Below are positions 20,340-33,176 of a stretch of DNA of 64,000 nucleotides, piece after piece. Where the stretch lies: NCBI GenBank assembly GCA_916613615.1, contig OU744725.1, positions 52,199,575 to 52,263,574 of the forward strand, read 5' to 3'. The notes under the pieces were generated by a model. That model saw only the letters and a program-made list of their open reading frames with translations, made no database searches and was not told the DNA's origin. Origin of the DNA: Steromphala cineraria (taxonomy: Eukaryota > Mollusca > Gastropoda > Trochida > Trochidae). The position numbers and the translations under genes were made by a program. Positions within the stretch are counted from its first letter, which is position 1. The number at the start of each line of letters is the position of its first letter.

Positions 20340-23300
20340 GAGGATGGTGAAAATATGCCGTGCTATATATTGAGCCAATTTTTCATGCTGACCTTCTATG
20401 CATGTAGACATGTAGATAAGGAAAGGTCAGCGAGGTGAGAGAGGTACGTTATTACATGCATCACATTCTGAAGAAAGCCGGTTACCTATGAAATACCTTC
20501 AATGCGTAAGAAAAGACCACCCAGAAAAGTTGTAATTCGTTCCAATGCAGTATATTAATAGTTTACATAAGAAACTGAAAACACAAATGTCAACGTATCA
20601 TTAGTTTATTTGTGCACACAAGTACCGCGATAGTATGTTAGCCATACGTTAAAGCGACTATATGAAAGAAGCCTTCTTAAGTCTAGAAAGTGTCATTACA
20701 GTGTATATAAATAAAGGATGGGTATCGTTCCTCATTTCTGTATTGCAATTCATTGCGATACAGAAAAGCGTATTGCAATACGCATAGCAATATATTGTTA
20801 TACAAGAAATTAAAGAATTTGTATACTATCTTGTCTAAATATGAGCATAAACTCGGACCGAAAATCATTGCTCACGTATCAGTCGTTTGGGAAAGAAAGA
20901 TGTTTCAATCACTGTTTATGACCTGTATCCATATTTAGCTATTTTCACAACACTAATGTACACTTTGTTCAAATATTTCCGTAAATCATGTCTTATTTGG
21001 TTGTGTTTTATGCAATTTTAGATTGAAATTGCCTATTTTAAAACATTCAATATATTGTAAATTTTCAGAAGAGTGTACCGATTCGTATATATATAATGTT
21101 GTTCCTGTACTGCAATATTCGGATATAGAGATAATACCACGCATCCTTAATATAAATGTACGCTAAGATTACTATAGTTTGTATTCAAATGCAATGTAAA
21201 TCGAAAAGGTCAGAAAATTGTCATTTATATAATTATACAATTCATGTTTTATCGTAAGATATTCAGAAAAGATCAAAATCTTGAGAGCCGTTTATCAAAA
21301 TGTCCAAAGGATATTCAATATAAGTTTGGAGATTAGTTTAAAGAATTCCATATTACTTGTTAATTATTGACCCAGCCCTTTAGATGATGATCTTTCCACA
21401 TCTGATACATACACTCTGTATATTTCTCTGCCACTCACCATTTAGCGCTGTTATAAAACGCGTTTAGATTATCTATACAACTGCCATCGCATGTATTTTG
21501 GTATAGCCAACATTTGGTGCGTGATTGCACATCGTTCGCTTGCTGATTGACAGGTATCTTGGCATTATGCACATGCAATAAGCATCTACAACATACACTA
21601 ATGCATCCTTATGTCAGGTGTCCGTTATGTGATACTAAATCATATACCAACGGAAACATTATGCAGAATGTTACTCCTCAAATAAGGAAACATCCAGGAT
21701 ATTTGTACACATTCATACATTAAGAAACTTTAAGATACCTTTGAGGATACATTACCTTACATGTGTTCATGGATACTTTTGCTTGAACATAACCATATAC
21801 ATGCAAATTATACAATATGCAAATTTTCTCAATTTTACATGTTGCTTAATTTTGTGTGAGGAGTATATGTCGGACAACTTTGTGCGTGCTTTCAATTTGA
21901 ATAATTTACAGACGAGTCTGCTTAAAATATAGTCTCGCAGCCATCTGTTAGTCAGGTCAAGTCGGAGTACCAGAAGCATATGTGCGAGATTTTTTGTCAA
22001 TTAGGTCAGACAGGGGTGTTCATTCTCGAACAACATAGGTAGATTAAATAGGTTGTTTGACTTACGCTGACTTTTTTCAACTTCGAAAGTTTTTGAGGCG
22101 TTTAAGACTATCTTCTTTATATTATGTCAGTAAATTATAACACAATTTGCATGGAAACCTTGCTTATTGACACGAATGCAAAGATCATGATGTACGTGTA
22201 GGGGTCATACAACGAGAACGTGTTCTTTTAAGAACATTCTTGTTCTTAGTGCACATCGAACGAATTCAAGTTCTCCCAATCATCCCTAAATGACTTAGGC
22301 TACTCTTTTCGATTTTGTTAATTTTCAAAAACGGCAAATCTGACTTTAATTGAATCTAAGTGTCTGGAAAATGGTCAAGTTTAAACAGAGGTTAGCTTAG
22401 GTTGATGATATGACAAACAACCTAAGCGAGGAGAAAGTGTTAACACTTTTCTTACTAGAAACTTTACCGTAGAACGTGCCTTATTGTAAAAACATGAAAA
22501 ATCATACATCTCACAGAACTCTTTTACTCGAAAATTAGAACATTAATAGCCTTATCTTTTGCAAAAGCGTGAGTTTTCACCTCGTACTCTTCTAAAGGGA
22601 ACTAAGCACGTTTATTTCCTCAGTCATATACACGTGCGTACATTCGAAGGCAAACCTTACTTTGGTTACCCAGATTACATTTGCATAGCATCTGATCTAG
22701 TCAGTGTACGATATAATTCTAGTATTTTCCGAGTTCTATGTTTACAATGAGGACAATCGATCTAATTGTGCCTTGGTTATTGCCAAAACGGTTTTCGTTT
22801 GTCGCTGTTTTGACCGTATCCCCATAAACTTAATTACACATCACAAGTTACGAGATGAGAAAATGGTTGTTTGCGATAAACTATTACAAATTGTACTGGT
22901 TTAAACATTCCGAAGGTAACCGTTTCTTAATAGTAACAATAAGAGAAGAAGGTGTTTAGAATATACACCTAGCTGTAGCTTGGACACTCAAAATCTCGCT
23001 TGGAGGGAAAAGGCAAAACCTTTTGACTGTATTATATCTTTCTTATCACTTTAACATTCAAAAGCTTTTCGTATATTTAGAGTTTTAAGAAGATTTCGAT
23101 GAGTGTATAGTATGAAGACAATAAATTGGTGTCCTTTCACTCCAAATACCACATAGGGGCCTATATATTTTCAAGAAGAGGTGAACGGTTGTTACGATAA
23201 ACTTTAGCAAAAAGTTAATCTTATCTTACATGGTATGTAGGTCCCTCTAAGAGTGAAGATCAAGATGTAGTCAATACTTTCCCTGACTTACTCTCTCCTG

Positions 23301-23460
23301 TACATATCTTAAAACTTTCGGTCCTTCACTTGTTGTACATTGCTATATATATGTAAATATCTGGAAAATGCTTTACTAGGTTGGATAACTTTTGGCCAAT
23401 TATTTTCTTGAATAAATAGGCATGTTTCAATCAAAACAAATAGTACTGACCTTTTAACCA
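20340..23460. other. Intergenic stretch with nothing recognised
   Basis: No gene or repeat family identified. Only short palindromes such as CGTATTGCAATACG near 20,770. Confidence 0.5.
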
Positions 23461-23609
23461 TTCTCCACAGAAACAGCTCAGTCGTGTTACTTTGATTAAG
23501 ATCGGAGTAAAACGACTGAACTGCCCCTGGGGAAAGAATGCCTTTTAACATGATCGTAACTTTGGAGTTTCAAGAAAAAGAAAAGGTTTCTATAAATCGA
23601 ATCGTCCCT

Positions 23610-23973
23610 TTAAAGGGGCAGTAGCACGTTTTAAGGAGGAATATAAGGTGATGTCAGGAAAATGAAAATTAATGGTTCCAATTGAAAGAAAATGTATTTA
23701 AACTAAATGGAGCAGTAATAATTCAAGTATATAACGTAAAGTTTAGCCATGCGATTCTTTTTTCTTACACAAAATGAATTAAAGGTGTTCACACAAAATG
23801 GCCGCCAATGGATTTTATGTGAATCTTCTTACTTTGTCCTTTGGCTATGGATGATTGGTTAGTGTAATGAGATTTCAGACACTGTCAAAATAATACATTT
23901 AGCATTAACGTACAATTATCAGTGAAAAATGTAGACAATAAAATGATAAAAAAACGTGCTACTGCCCCTTTAA
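23610..23973 (+). mobile_element. MITE family A, copy 2 (full length)
   Basis: 364 bp including TTAA at both ends. Terminal inverted repeats AGGGGCAGTAGCACGTTTT and its complement. Internal marker ATGGCCGCCAATGGATTTTA. No coding capacity. The TTAA duplication points to piggyBac-type mobilisation by an enzyme encoded elsewhere. Confidence 0.88.
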
Positions 23974-24107
23974 CGTCCCAAAGCTAACTTGAGACTTTCA
24001 AGACGGGAAGAGGTAGTATACTTTGTATACAAACGATCTCTTTCATTAAGATGGTATGGCCGATGGAATGTAAGGTATCTACTGACGTGCGTCACTGCTA
24101 ACCTGTA

Positions 24108-24262
24108 GATACCTATCTCTGTCAGGTATATATCTACCTATAACTAGCACAGATACTTATCCTAGTCAGCAAGATATCTTTCATTATATTAACAGATACT
24201 TATCATAGTTAGGGATATATCTTTTTCATTACTCTTAACTGCCGCAGATGTTTATCCTATAA
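24108..24262. repeat. Imperfect tandem repeat starting GATACTTATC
   Basis: Four units begin at about 24,108, 24,152, 24,195 and 24,246 (GATACCTATC, GATACTTATCC, GATACTTATCA, GATGTTTATCC), 43-51 bp apart, each followed by AT-rich sequence containing ATATATCT. No gene here. Confidence 0.6.
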
Positions 24263-24352
24263 TGTAGTTATAGATGTATCAGCTCCCAAATAGAGTTTTC
24301 TTACTTATGTACATCAAACGTATGGTTAATCATATTAATAACTTAATATATA

Positions 24353-24502
24353 GAGGATATTATATGAGTGTCCATGACATACTATGTTTACGACACGAGT
24401 GGCTAAATATTAGTATTTCCCGAGCGAGAGCGAGGGATATACTGATATTTAGGCACGAATGTCGTAAACATAGTATGTCATGGACACTCATATGATATTC
24501 TG
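24353..24502. repeat. Near-perfect 150-bp hairpin with CGAGCGAGAGCGAGG loop
   Basis: Left arm TATATGAGTGTCCATGACAT...TTTACGACA and right arm TGTCGTAAACATAGTATGTC...CACTCATAT are complementary over more than 40 bp. The middle also pairs partly around CCCGAGCGAGAGCGAGGG. Confidence 0.9.
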
Positions 24503-24559
24503 TTTATTACCGTAATCCCAAAATTAAAGAAAATACTCAAAAACTACTTCTCAGCATAG

Positions 24560-24665
24560 GCGGACTAGCCGCCGCCGGCCCGTATAGATTGTGACGTCAT
24601 AGGTGAACCGTGACGTCAAAGCATTGTTTTTAACGTGACGTCACAATCTAAAAGTGATATTTTGC
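24560..24665. promoter_or_regulatory. Cluster of three CRE octamers TGACGTCA (left)
   Basis: TGACGTCA at 24,592, 24,611 and 24,636, next to the GC-rich GCCGCCGCCGGCCCG. The octamer is the consensus CREB/ATF site. Binding is not shown by sequence alone. It forms one arm of an inverted arrangement with 26,395-26,462. Confidence 0.5.
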
Positions 24666-25049
24666 CCTAGGGCAACATATGAAAAATATGAACCTCGATA
24701 TGACTGCCCTCGTAGGTAATAAACATTTATATTTTATGTTGTGTTGAAACTTCTGGAGTGAACTTGTATTTACTTTCCTTACGTCTTGTTCTTATTAGGA
24801 GTACAAACGATATGTGTTGTTTAGATTTTTGTTGCAAATCAATTGGGATCATTAGATGAGAATAATGTATATTATAAGTTATGAATATAATGAAACCCTC
24901 TTATTACAAACCCTTTCATAATTGAACATTAAGGCCAGGTATGAACTTCAAAAACGTTACTGTGAACACTTTTATATATTAAGTGTTGAAGAACTTATTT
25001 GGTGTATTGTATATTAGATTATATATCGTTTTTATGGAAAATGTTACCT

Positions 25050-25294
25050 TTAAAGGGGCAGTAGCACGTATGAAGATTCACATAAAATCCATTGCCGGCC
25101 ATTTTTTTTTAACACCCTTTATTCATTTTCTGTAAGAATAAGGAATCGCATGGCTTATCTTTCCATTATATATATATGAATTATTACTGCTCCATTTAGT
25201 TTAAATACATTGTCTTTCAATTGAAACCATTAATTTTCATTCTCCTTACATCAAACTGATGTTCCCCCCTAGAAACGTGCTACTGCCCCTTTAA
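25050..25294 (-). mobile_element. MITE family A, copy 3 (internally deleted)
   Basis: Both ends with TTAA are present, but the first ~110 bp after the left repeat are missing: GTAGCACGTATGAAGATTCA joins the end directly to the centre. Orientation is opposite to copy 2. Confidence 0.82.
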
Positions 25295-25541
25295 CTTGAC
25301 AGCATGTACTCTATCAGCTGATAATCAGGTTACATTATGTCTTATCATTTTGGATAGACATTGTAATTATAGATCTACATCAGCACTACGGCGTACAAAG
25401 TTTCAGTTTAATGTGTTATCACTGTCATTCACTGATGAATAATGTTTGTACATAGATGTATTAAGATAACACAAACGAGAGTATTGGATCATAAAAATAA
25501 ATACATCCATTGAGCAGTACTCTTGAAAGCAACTGAATATG

Positions 25542-25891
25542 TTGAAGGGGCAGTAGCACATTTTAAGGGGGTAATATAAGGTGGTGTCAGGAAAATGAAA
25601 ATTAAAAGACAATGTGTTTAAACTTAATGAAGCAGAAATAATTCAAATATATAATGTACAATTTAGCCATGCGATTCCTTTTTCTAACACAACTCAATTG
25701 AAGTTGTTCATACAAAATGGCCGCAAATGGATTTCATGTGAATATTTATGATTTGTCCTCTGACTATGGATGATTGATTTGTGTTTTGAGATTTTTGACA
25801 CTATCAAAAAAAAACATTTAGCATTAACATACAATTATCTGTGAAAGTTTAAATTATGAAATTTTCAAAAAACGTGCTCCTGCCCCTTTAA
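25542..25891 (+). mobile_element. MITE family A, copy 4
   Basis: Nearly full length; left end TTGAAGGGGCAGTAGCACA (TTAA changed to TTGA), right end ACGTGCTCCTGCCCCTTTAA. Lies 250 bp from copy 3, between the two inverted TGACGTCA clusters. Confidence 0.82.
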
Positions 25892-26394
25892 GATGATCAA
25901 ATAAGCATAATTTAATTATTATGATATATTGTTTAAATTTCATATTCACAGGAGCTAAACGTGCGTCCTTCGTATAAAATTATTGAAATACAATTTATAT
26001 GTTCCCTTCGAAATAAATCTCCCATTTTTTCACACATTTGACATATTTTGAATTATCAGAATTGTACCACAATGCTGTACTTCGTTATTTTCCAATTAAA
26101 CATTTCATAGTAAACGAAGTAAATGTCAACACATAAAAATGTTCACTATATCAACAACAAATACAAGAGAATATTAAAAAAACACTCACTTAATAAATGA
26201 CAGCAAAAAAGATCTAAACCTTTCTTTTCTATTAATAACATTAAAAATGTTGATATTCCAAAGATATTTTGATGTTTCCTTTCAATAAAACCTGACAGGT
26301 ATTGATCACCCCCTGCAATACAAAGGCGCTGAAAATAACCCGTTTAATAAATCTATAAAGTTATAATCTATTATCACACACTGTTTAATGATAT

Positions 26395-26462
26395 CGGGCA
26401 TTGACCGAACAGCGTGACGTCATAATCTTTAAGCATGACGTCAGAATATCAGCGGGCCGGCC
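26395..26462. promoter_or_regulatory. Cluster of two CRE octamers TGACGTCA (right)
   Basis: TGACGTCA at 26,415 and 26,436 next to GCGGGCCGGCCGCG, in mirror order to the left cluster. Probably the other arm of a ~2-kb foldback. Confidence 0.5.
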
Positions 26463-26544
26463 GCGATGGTCATGCCAGCTAATTTCTTTATATATTAACG
26501 ACGTAGTTAGGCTAGTAATAAATAAAATACTAAACTCGGCCCGG

Positions 26545-26645
26545 TTTAATGATTTTTTTATGTAAATCGTGAATGGTATAGGTATTTAACTCCCTTTCGC
26601 TCGTTTAATTTGATACCAACCCCATTCACTCATTTCATAAAATGT
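26545..26645. repeat. Imperfect hairpin with CCCTTTCGCTCG loop
   Basis: GTGAATGG...TATTTAA pairs with TTAATTTGATACCA...CCATTCAC around CTCCCTTTCGCTCG. The loop resembles that of the hairpin at 24.4 kb in inverse orientation. Confidence 0.5.
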
Positions 26646-28179
26646 ATGGGACGTTGTTTAGCATTCCCTATATAACTGTCCAACGTAACTAACTCTATAA
26701 TATTTACAACAAAATAAATACAATACAGGTATTCTTTTGCACCTTTTATTAAGGAAATTGAACATATGTGACGTGCCAAAATAGCACACGATAACATACA
26801 CAACAAAGTCCTTGGAGCATATTGTGTAATTTTGTACTAAGTATCAAAACATTCACGTACGTCATCACGTGATTAATTGATTTTGACGTTTACCTTAATT
26901 TCTAACGTTCTTCTGACTATTCAATATAAAGTAAATAACACTACAGAAAAAACAATTCAGGCAAAAGTAAATATGCATGACTGGTATCCTCATTAACCTT
27001 GGAAAAGAGATTGCTTTTTCACGCCTGGGATGTAATATAATCATGGTTTCAGTGGATTTAGGAGCAACTACGTGAGTCTTATTATTTAGCTTTCAAACAA
27101 ATATAACTGTCACATGTGGTGATATAAGATAAAAACAGCTATAATGTTCATCACTAAATAGAGAATATACATTAATTTAATATACCTACTTTTTTCATGC
27201 AAATACAAAAACCCAACATATTTAAATATACATAAAAGAGGGAATAACAGGTCCAATATTCTAGTTATGTAGCTTATGAAACACTTAAATTCTTTTTGTT
27301 CTTTTGGCTGCTTTAGATGAGTTTCACCCTTTTTACCCTTGTCAAATTGACGCGCACCACTGTCCGGTTTTCGATCATTATCGCCATTTTATCCCTTCAA
27401 ATAGTAACTGTACAAAACCGAAAAGAATTGTAATATTACTCTATAGTTACAGCCGGTACATCTCCGTCAAATTACATCATTGTTATAGTTGGCATATATG
27501 ATTCAATACAACTCACGGCGTGACTATTTAAGTTATTGTTGAGTGTAGTACTAAAGAAGTTATGAAGTGACTGTGTAGTTGCATGGTTTATGTGAGTTTT
27601 AAGACAATGATGATTTGTCACTTAATGTGGTTGTGTGTAATGGTGAGAAATTATCATACTGTGAAATAAGGTCTAAGTTGCTGTATGTCATTGAGATACA
27701 TGTATGTCTAGATCTAATATATAGGATTATCAATAAAGAAATAAATCATTATTCATTTTATCATGTTCTATATATCCTTAACTATGATGTTCAAGTACAC
27801 GTGGCTGCTTAACATGTGTTTTTGATGAATCCTGTATAATATGAAATAATAATGATAATAATATGTTTTGTCTTGTATGAGTGAGTGTACATGTACGAAT
27901 ATGTAAAGGTGGACAAATGTGACAATGGAGGTGTACAACTATTACATTTATTAAAGTACCCTTCAAAAAATTATTATTAAAACAATCATCAATCATCGTT
28001 CATAATTGCATGTATCCGAACCATCCTCTGCAACTGTACCACAACAAACGTAAAGCTCGTGCAGCACGGGCTAAACGTGCCATGAAACCTGACACCGCTC
28101 GTGCGCGCACGTGCAGACAGTGCCAAGTGAACCAGTCAGACTGAAGAAAAGGGGTATCGTCTATTTCTCTCTTCCTGCA

Positions 28180-28719
28180 AGAGATAGCTTCATAAATAGC
28201 AGACGTACAGGATAGAGCAGACGAAAGATAGAGCGGGAGATGTGAGGGTGCTATCCCGACCCATCAAACCTTTCCCATCTGGTTGTAGTTTGCACTATTC
28301 TTACTGTAATATACTCTATCGGGAGATGATGCATACTTACAGAACTCCCAACATGTCATACGTTCGTACTTCGAGGAAAGGAGTTGTTGTCTGACATTGT
28401 TATTTGATATTGTGTTGTCTCACGAAACAACATCTTGTGTGAACTCATTTTTCCAAGTGTCAGAGGTTGGGCGTGGATATATCCTAACCTTTCACGAAAC
28501 AGATCTTTCAGACAAGAGATTTGCGCTGACCATACCAGTTTGAATGACGTTGCTTATAAACTTTGTATATCACAGAACTTATACAAATCAGGATTACGTG
28601 GATTAATTACCATTCTGTGGAACTTGAATGAAAGTTGTATTAAACATCTTTAACAACGGGTATCACCCTATCTTTATTATTGTCATTGGAGATATTTGGT
28701 GTGTATTGAAGGTCAAGGA
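28180..28719 (+). promoter_or_regulatory. Putative promoter and 5' leader of the Ras-like gene
   Basis: CATAAATAG at about 28,190 is the clearest TATA-like element upstream of the Ras-like start codon. A stop in frame 12 bases before that ATG supports the chosen start. Whether an intron interrupts the ~500-bp leader cannot be decided. Confidence 0.35.
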
Positions 28720-28857
28720 TGAATACCTCAGGGGGAGTGACGGAGCCGACGACGGTGAGTTCGGGACCCACCCTGAAGCCCTACCTACGGAGGAAGAAGT
28801 CCTCCCTGGGGGAGACCAAGGTGGCAGTTCTGGGGATGGAGGGAGTCGGAAAGAGTG
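28719..28857 (+). CDS. First coding exon of a Ras-like small GTPase
   Basis: Forty-six codons plus one base: a basic N-terminal tail (KPYLRRKKSSLG) followed by ETKVAVLGMEGVGKS, the first beta strand and G1/P-loop (GxxxxGKS, residues 39-46) that binds GTP phosphates. It ends with AAGAGTG and the consensus donor GTGAGT; a break right after GKS, phase 1, is what I recall for RERG/RASL-type Ras-like genes, so this subfamily is the best guess. The GC-rich coding stretch stands out from its AT-rich surroundings. The next exon should start with two bases completing Ala or Ser and continue like LxVRFLTxRF; I could not find it downstream to 64,000. The gene either has a very long first intron or the exon is a remnant. 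Confidence 0.72.
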
Positions 28858-28863
28858 GTGAGT

Positions 28864-31490
28864 TCTCGAGATTGCTGTTGACTTGTATTACATTCAGGCT
28901 GCAGACTGCAGCATAAGAGGAACAGGAATATATACACAATGATACATCACAATACAATACAAAACGAAAGTGAACGAAAGTTAAGATTTTACTAGTAAAT
29001 GGGTGTGTACCAGTTTTGGATTCGGAAACAAGCTAGCCCTGTTTATCTGTTTAGGTCTACTACTGTATTAAATACAGATTGAGGAAAGGTGGCACTTTCA
29101 AAGTATACTGGGTGTTGTGCATATATAATCATCCCTACGTGGAAACGTCACATGCGTATGCTCATAATAAAGAGCAGAATATTGGTATCAACATTAATAA
29201 CAATTGTCAAGTTTCGAGAGAAGTTGTAGAACTTTACAGTAGACTTATCTAACATTGCATTTTTGAACATCATGGATCAGATGACAACACTAGAAGACAG
29301 CAAGCCATACCACAAAAGAAAGATTCAGCCCTCCCTGTTTATCAAACTTTTGGTATATGTTTATCTATGATGATTTCAGATTTTTCTCTAACACACGTAA
29401 TCCTAAATAGTGAGATTAGTATAGTTTTCTTTGAATGATATCAGATAATAAAACATGAATAAACATATCATTCAGGTTTGATTTATTTTCATATATTAAT
29501 TTTCTAAACGACATTCTTCAAATCCATCGAGTTTTATAACGTTACCTTCAGTAATTACAATCTAGAGGAAATAGCGCCAAAATAATTGATAAGAGGGACG
29601 GGTTTTCTTGATTGACAAACCAAACAAGCGAAAAATTAATTAATACAGGTGGCACTCGTCAATATGCTTTCAAATGTGTATGAGTATAACGTCTTAATAA
29701 AATAAACAGCAGATATGCGTGATATTTTAATCAGGTGCATATCTGATATGGGGCTTGGCAGAGAAATGCAATTATTAATAAAATTATCTGTTTTTCAGGA
29801 AAATGCAGGTGCTTCATAATTGAGGCAAAATGTGCGTTGAATGCTAACTATGTTGATTTCTCCATCTTTGCCCTGCTGAAAAGCTTATTATATAAATGTT
29901 TCTATATAATTTGACTCATTAAGAAATCTAAAGTAATAACACATTTTATAAGAACACCCGTGCTGACGAATCACGGACAACCTATTGATTTACATATGAC
30001 ATCATGATATAAGTATCAGTCTTCTAAAAGTTTATATTCTAGGAAAACTAAGAAAGAGCAGGAATAAACTAGTGACACTATTGCTATTCAATATCGTTAT
30101 ATTGGTGAAGAAAAAATATTATTTTGTTATGTTATGTTATGTTAAAGTATTAATATTAAACACAAATACAAAAGCGGTCCTGCATATTTATCAGTTTCCC
30201 AAGACACTGATATGAAGTGCTAAGAGACTTTTAAACGTCTGACACTTCTGATCCAGAGATGAGCATATTCAAAACATCACCGATATCTGTCATATATGCT
30301 GTATAATACAGGGAACAAATATCATATTAGTTGTCAAATGACTCGCTAAATAAAACATTTTAAGCTTGGAGGATACTTCAATCTCCGCTAGCAAAAGTTT
30401 AATTGCAATACGATATCTTGCAATGTTTTAGAGAGGTCAATTACTTTGTGAATATTCAATGTTTACATCACCTCGATTACGAAATTTGGAAACAATAAAT
30501 ATCCATTGATAACTTCCCTCATTACAACCTATTATCATATTTATAAGCATTGTTGTTTATATTTATCAATTGATCATAGTCATAGTGTACATGTACCAGA
30601 ATACAGATACACCTGGTGTGTATTTCACCGCACGTGCAAAATTACTTACCCATACGTCTACGCATATCAATTTCACTAGAGGCGCTGTGATGACGATCTC
30701 GCCAGGAAAAAACTATTTGTGGACTACGGGAGAAAATTGCCCAAACAGTTGTTGAGAAACGTCTTGTTTTTACGCTGAAATCGCGGAGAATACATAAGAC
30801 ATTGAACTCATTTATTCCAGAAGGTTCTAGTATATATTTAATGATTACAAGTAAGACGGATATTTTTGTGTCCAATTTACGTATCGTAACGAAATAAATA
30901 TATATGCATAATATTTGTTTATTGTTTTGGAAAATTTTAATGTAAAAATGTTTTTATTCATGAATTTGCATTACTGAAAGGAGAAGAACATGAAACTGTG
31001 CAGTATTGTCTGAACTTAGGTGATATGAACACACCGTAAACATATATATGTAAGTTGCAGTATTACTAAAATATAAGTAAAATGTCTAGGTAACATTTTA
31101 GTCTGCGACAATTTCATAGATATATATATTATAGAAAATCATAGTGTCATAATACGGTCTCAAAATCTGCAATTTCGATTATTTCTGAGTAAGTTGTAAG
31201 TTGCAAAAACAGGTTATCAATGTTGTTTTGTCTTGTCAGAAATGAGACAGTTTAATCGTTCTATACAGAAAGCTGTATTGTCAGAAAGCACGTGAGGCGG
31301 TCCAAAAAGATGAACCATTTACTTTTGTAAAGAGGCCCGTTAACAGGTTTATCTGATAAACAGGTAATGAAACTGCCAGATCTTTGAGTTACCTGTTCAA
31401 TCTTTGTTAAACCTTTTCGCCTTTTTTTAGAAAAAGCGATTTCTCCATCTGTCTGTCTCTTTCTGTCTAATCCCCCCACGAACGGGAACA
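28864..31490. other. Presumed first intron of the Ras-like gene
   Basis: AT-rich, no second Ras-type exon seen; only short simple repeats (GTTATGTTATGTTATGTTA at 30,126). No family repeat recognised. Confidence 0.4.
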
Positions 31491-31499
31491 CCATTGCGT

Positions 31500-31645
31500 T
31501 CTGTAAGATACGTATCCATCAGCCCGCACGTGCATAATGCACGTAGTCAAAACACGCAGGTGTATGGCCAAAATGCCGACTTGTGTGTGCATGTTTACAT
31601 AATGTTGCATTTGTGATTGTAGTGTCTGAACTGACTCATTATGAA
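31500..31645 (+). other. CACGTGC-rich block repeated across the array (unit 0 copy)
   Basis: CCGCACGTGCATAATGCACG then GTCAAAACACGCAGGTGTAT. Counterparts at 40,508-40,630, 52,555-52,680 and 63,890-64,000 keep the pattern GCACNTGCA...GTCAAAACA...ACGTG. E-box-like palindromes suggest a protein-binding block. Confidence 0.4.
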
Positions 31646-31837
31646 AACCGTGTCTTATAATAAGATATTATCGGAATGTCAACGCGAGCAGGTTGCAACA
31701 TCTTTGCCGAATCAATGCTTCGTTAAAAACTTGATATGTGGTTTCAGTTGTATCAATGATTACACTAAGTGATAATTCTAAGCAACAACCTCTATTCTAA
31801 AGCCTACGAATCCTAGCCGGGTTATTTAAGAACAAAC

Positions 31838-32120
31838 TTAAAGGGACAGCAGCATGTTCCGATTAATCAACGATCTCGCGAAAACAAAAGTTAATGTCTT
31901 ATAATGTGTTATTGTCTTACAACAATATTTGTACAAGCAGCAATTCTAAAGCCAATGTTCCATGTTCAGTTAAACTCCACGAATCTATAGCTATTTCCCG
32001 TCCTGAAATAATTAAAATATTTTCACACAAAACTGGCCGCCATTAGTTTTCACTTCACAGAAAAAAATAATCTACCGTCAACAGATGATCCGGTTAGATA
32101 ATGAGACCACTCCACATTTT
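31838..32120. repeat. Possible diverged relative of MITE family A
   Basis: Begins CTTAAAGGGACAGCAGCATG, similar to the family A end, and contains CACACAAAACTGGCCGCCAT, similar to its centre. No right end could be found. Only a distant relationship is suggested. Confidence 0.35.
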
Positions 32121-32714
32121 ATAAGTGATGAGAATTCATGTAGTTTCCTCAGCAATGTCTTCCTGATAACATTACGAACTGCTGTGATGAACAGCTAAGT
32201 ATTATACCGTAAAGCAGACATGATATTGGCTATACCACAATATATGTTATGATAGCTGATGTAGACAAAACGCGACATACAACAATCACATATACCGTAT
32301 TTCCTCGAATAGACGCCGGGTCTCGATTAGAGGCCGGGGGTAGGGCTGTTTCAGTAAATAGTAAGATAAGTTGATTAATTAATGCTCCCGAAGTTGAATG
32401 CAAATAATGTATTCTCCCTCTACATCTATTTCCTACTGAAAAATAAATAGAAATAGAAAATAAAAAGTGACTTCTACAAATAGACTCATTCAAGTTGGTT
32501 GATTCATTTGAAATAATGTACCGCCTGTTTTATGTTCGTCTCAACATGAAAACATCTATCCTCTCATATTTCATGAAACTGTTTGTTATCTGGCCAGTAA
32601 TGTATCTTTTCCAATAAACAAATTCCACGTCACCTCCCCTGCTGTTAGCTCATGCTTTCACAGAGAAGCGAGTTCAAGAGTGCCAGATCTGGCGGGTGCC
32701 GTATTTCAGCGCAG

Positions 32715-32775
32715 GTTGGCTGCTTCTTGTTCTTCTTCTTGTTCTTGTTCATGTTCTTGTTCTAACAAGAAAGAC
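32715..32775. repeat. TTCTTG simple repeat
   Basis: Irregular run of TTCTTG/TTCTTC units ending GTTCATGTTCTTGTTCT. Microsatellite without further features. Confidence 0.7.
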
Positions 32776-32982
32776 TCGCGTGCGCAGGTATACATCATGT
32801 AAAATTTATGATTGTGGGATGTAAAATTGTCCATGCTAAGGACATTTTCTATTATATCATTGCGGAGTTGTGGTTACCTCTAAGTTGTATATGGTATGAA
32901 CGAAAGTTTAATGATGTACAAGAACAGTTAAGTGTTTTACACGTCACATTTCATCAAAAGCTTTAAAAATCTACTAGGTACG

Positions 32983-33176
32983 TTCCGCCAGGGGTTCTGC
33001 AGTAGAGAACTGTTATACCCCCACCTAGTTCCAGCAGATCGATGCTCGCAGGGTTCGCAATGGATAGCCACGATAGCTTTACGGGCTTTCTCCCTGCAAT
33101 AATACCGGCAGCCTTGATATAAGTGAAACACTCTTGAAAGTGGCCACGTTTAACCCTCAATCACCTAACCTCACCT
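32983..33176 (+). mobile_element. SINE copy in unit 0 (5' truncated)
   Basis: Contains CCAGCAGATCGATGCTCGCA, GGGCTTTCTCCCTGCAATAA and GATATAAGTGAAACACTCTT, then a tail of CCTAACCTCACC. Matches the body of the tRNA-headed copies at 38.76 and 50.66 kb but lacks the promoter boxes. Confidence 0.75.

Noticed and set aside
28030..28143. Arginine/alanine-rich frame KRKARAARAKRAMKPDTARA before a stop, protamine-like
   Set aside because: No start or splice context, very short, and related GC-rich strings occur in clearly non-coding inverted arms at 9.25 and 9.5 kb.
32296..32332. CCGTATTTCCTCGAATAGACGCC, resembling a widespread invertebrate repeat end
   Set aside because: I recall similar strings from other animals, but only one short copy is present and no boundaries could be set.
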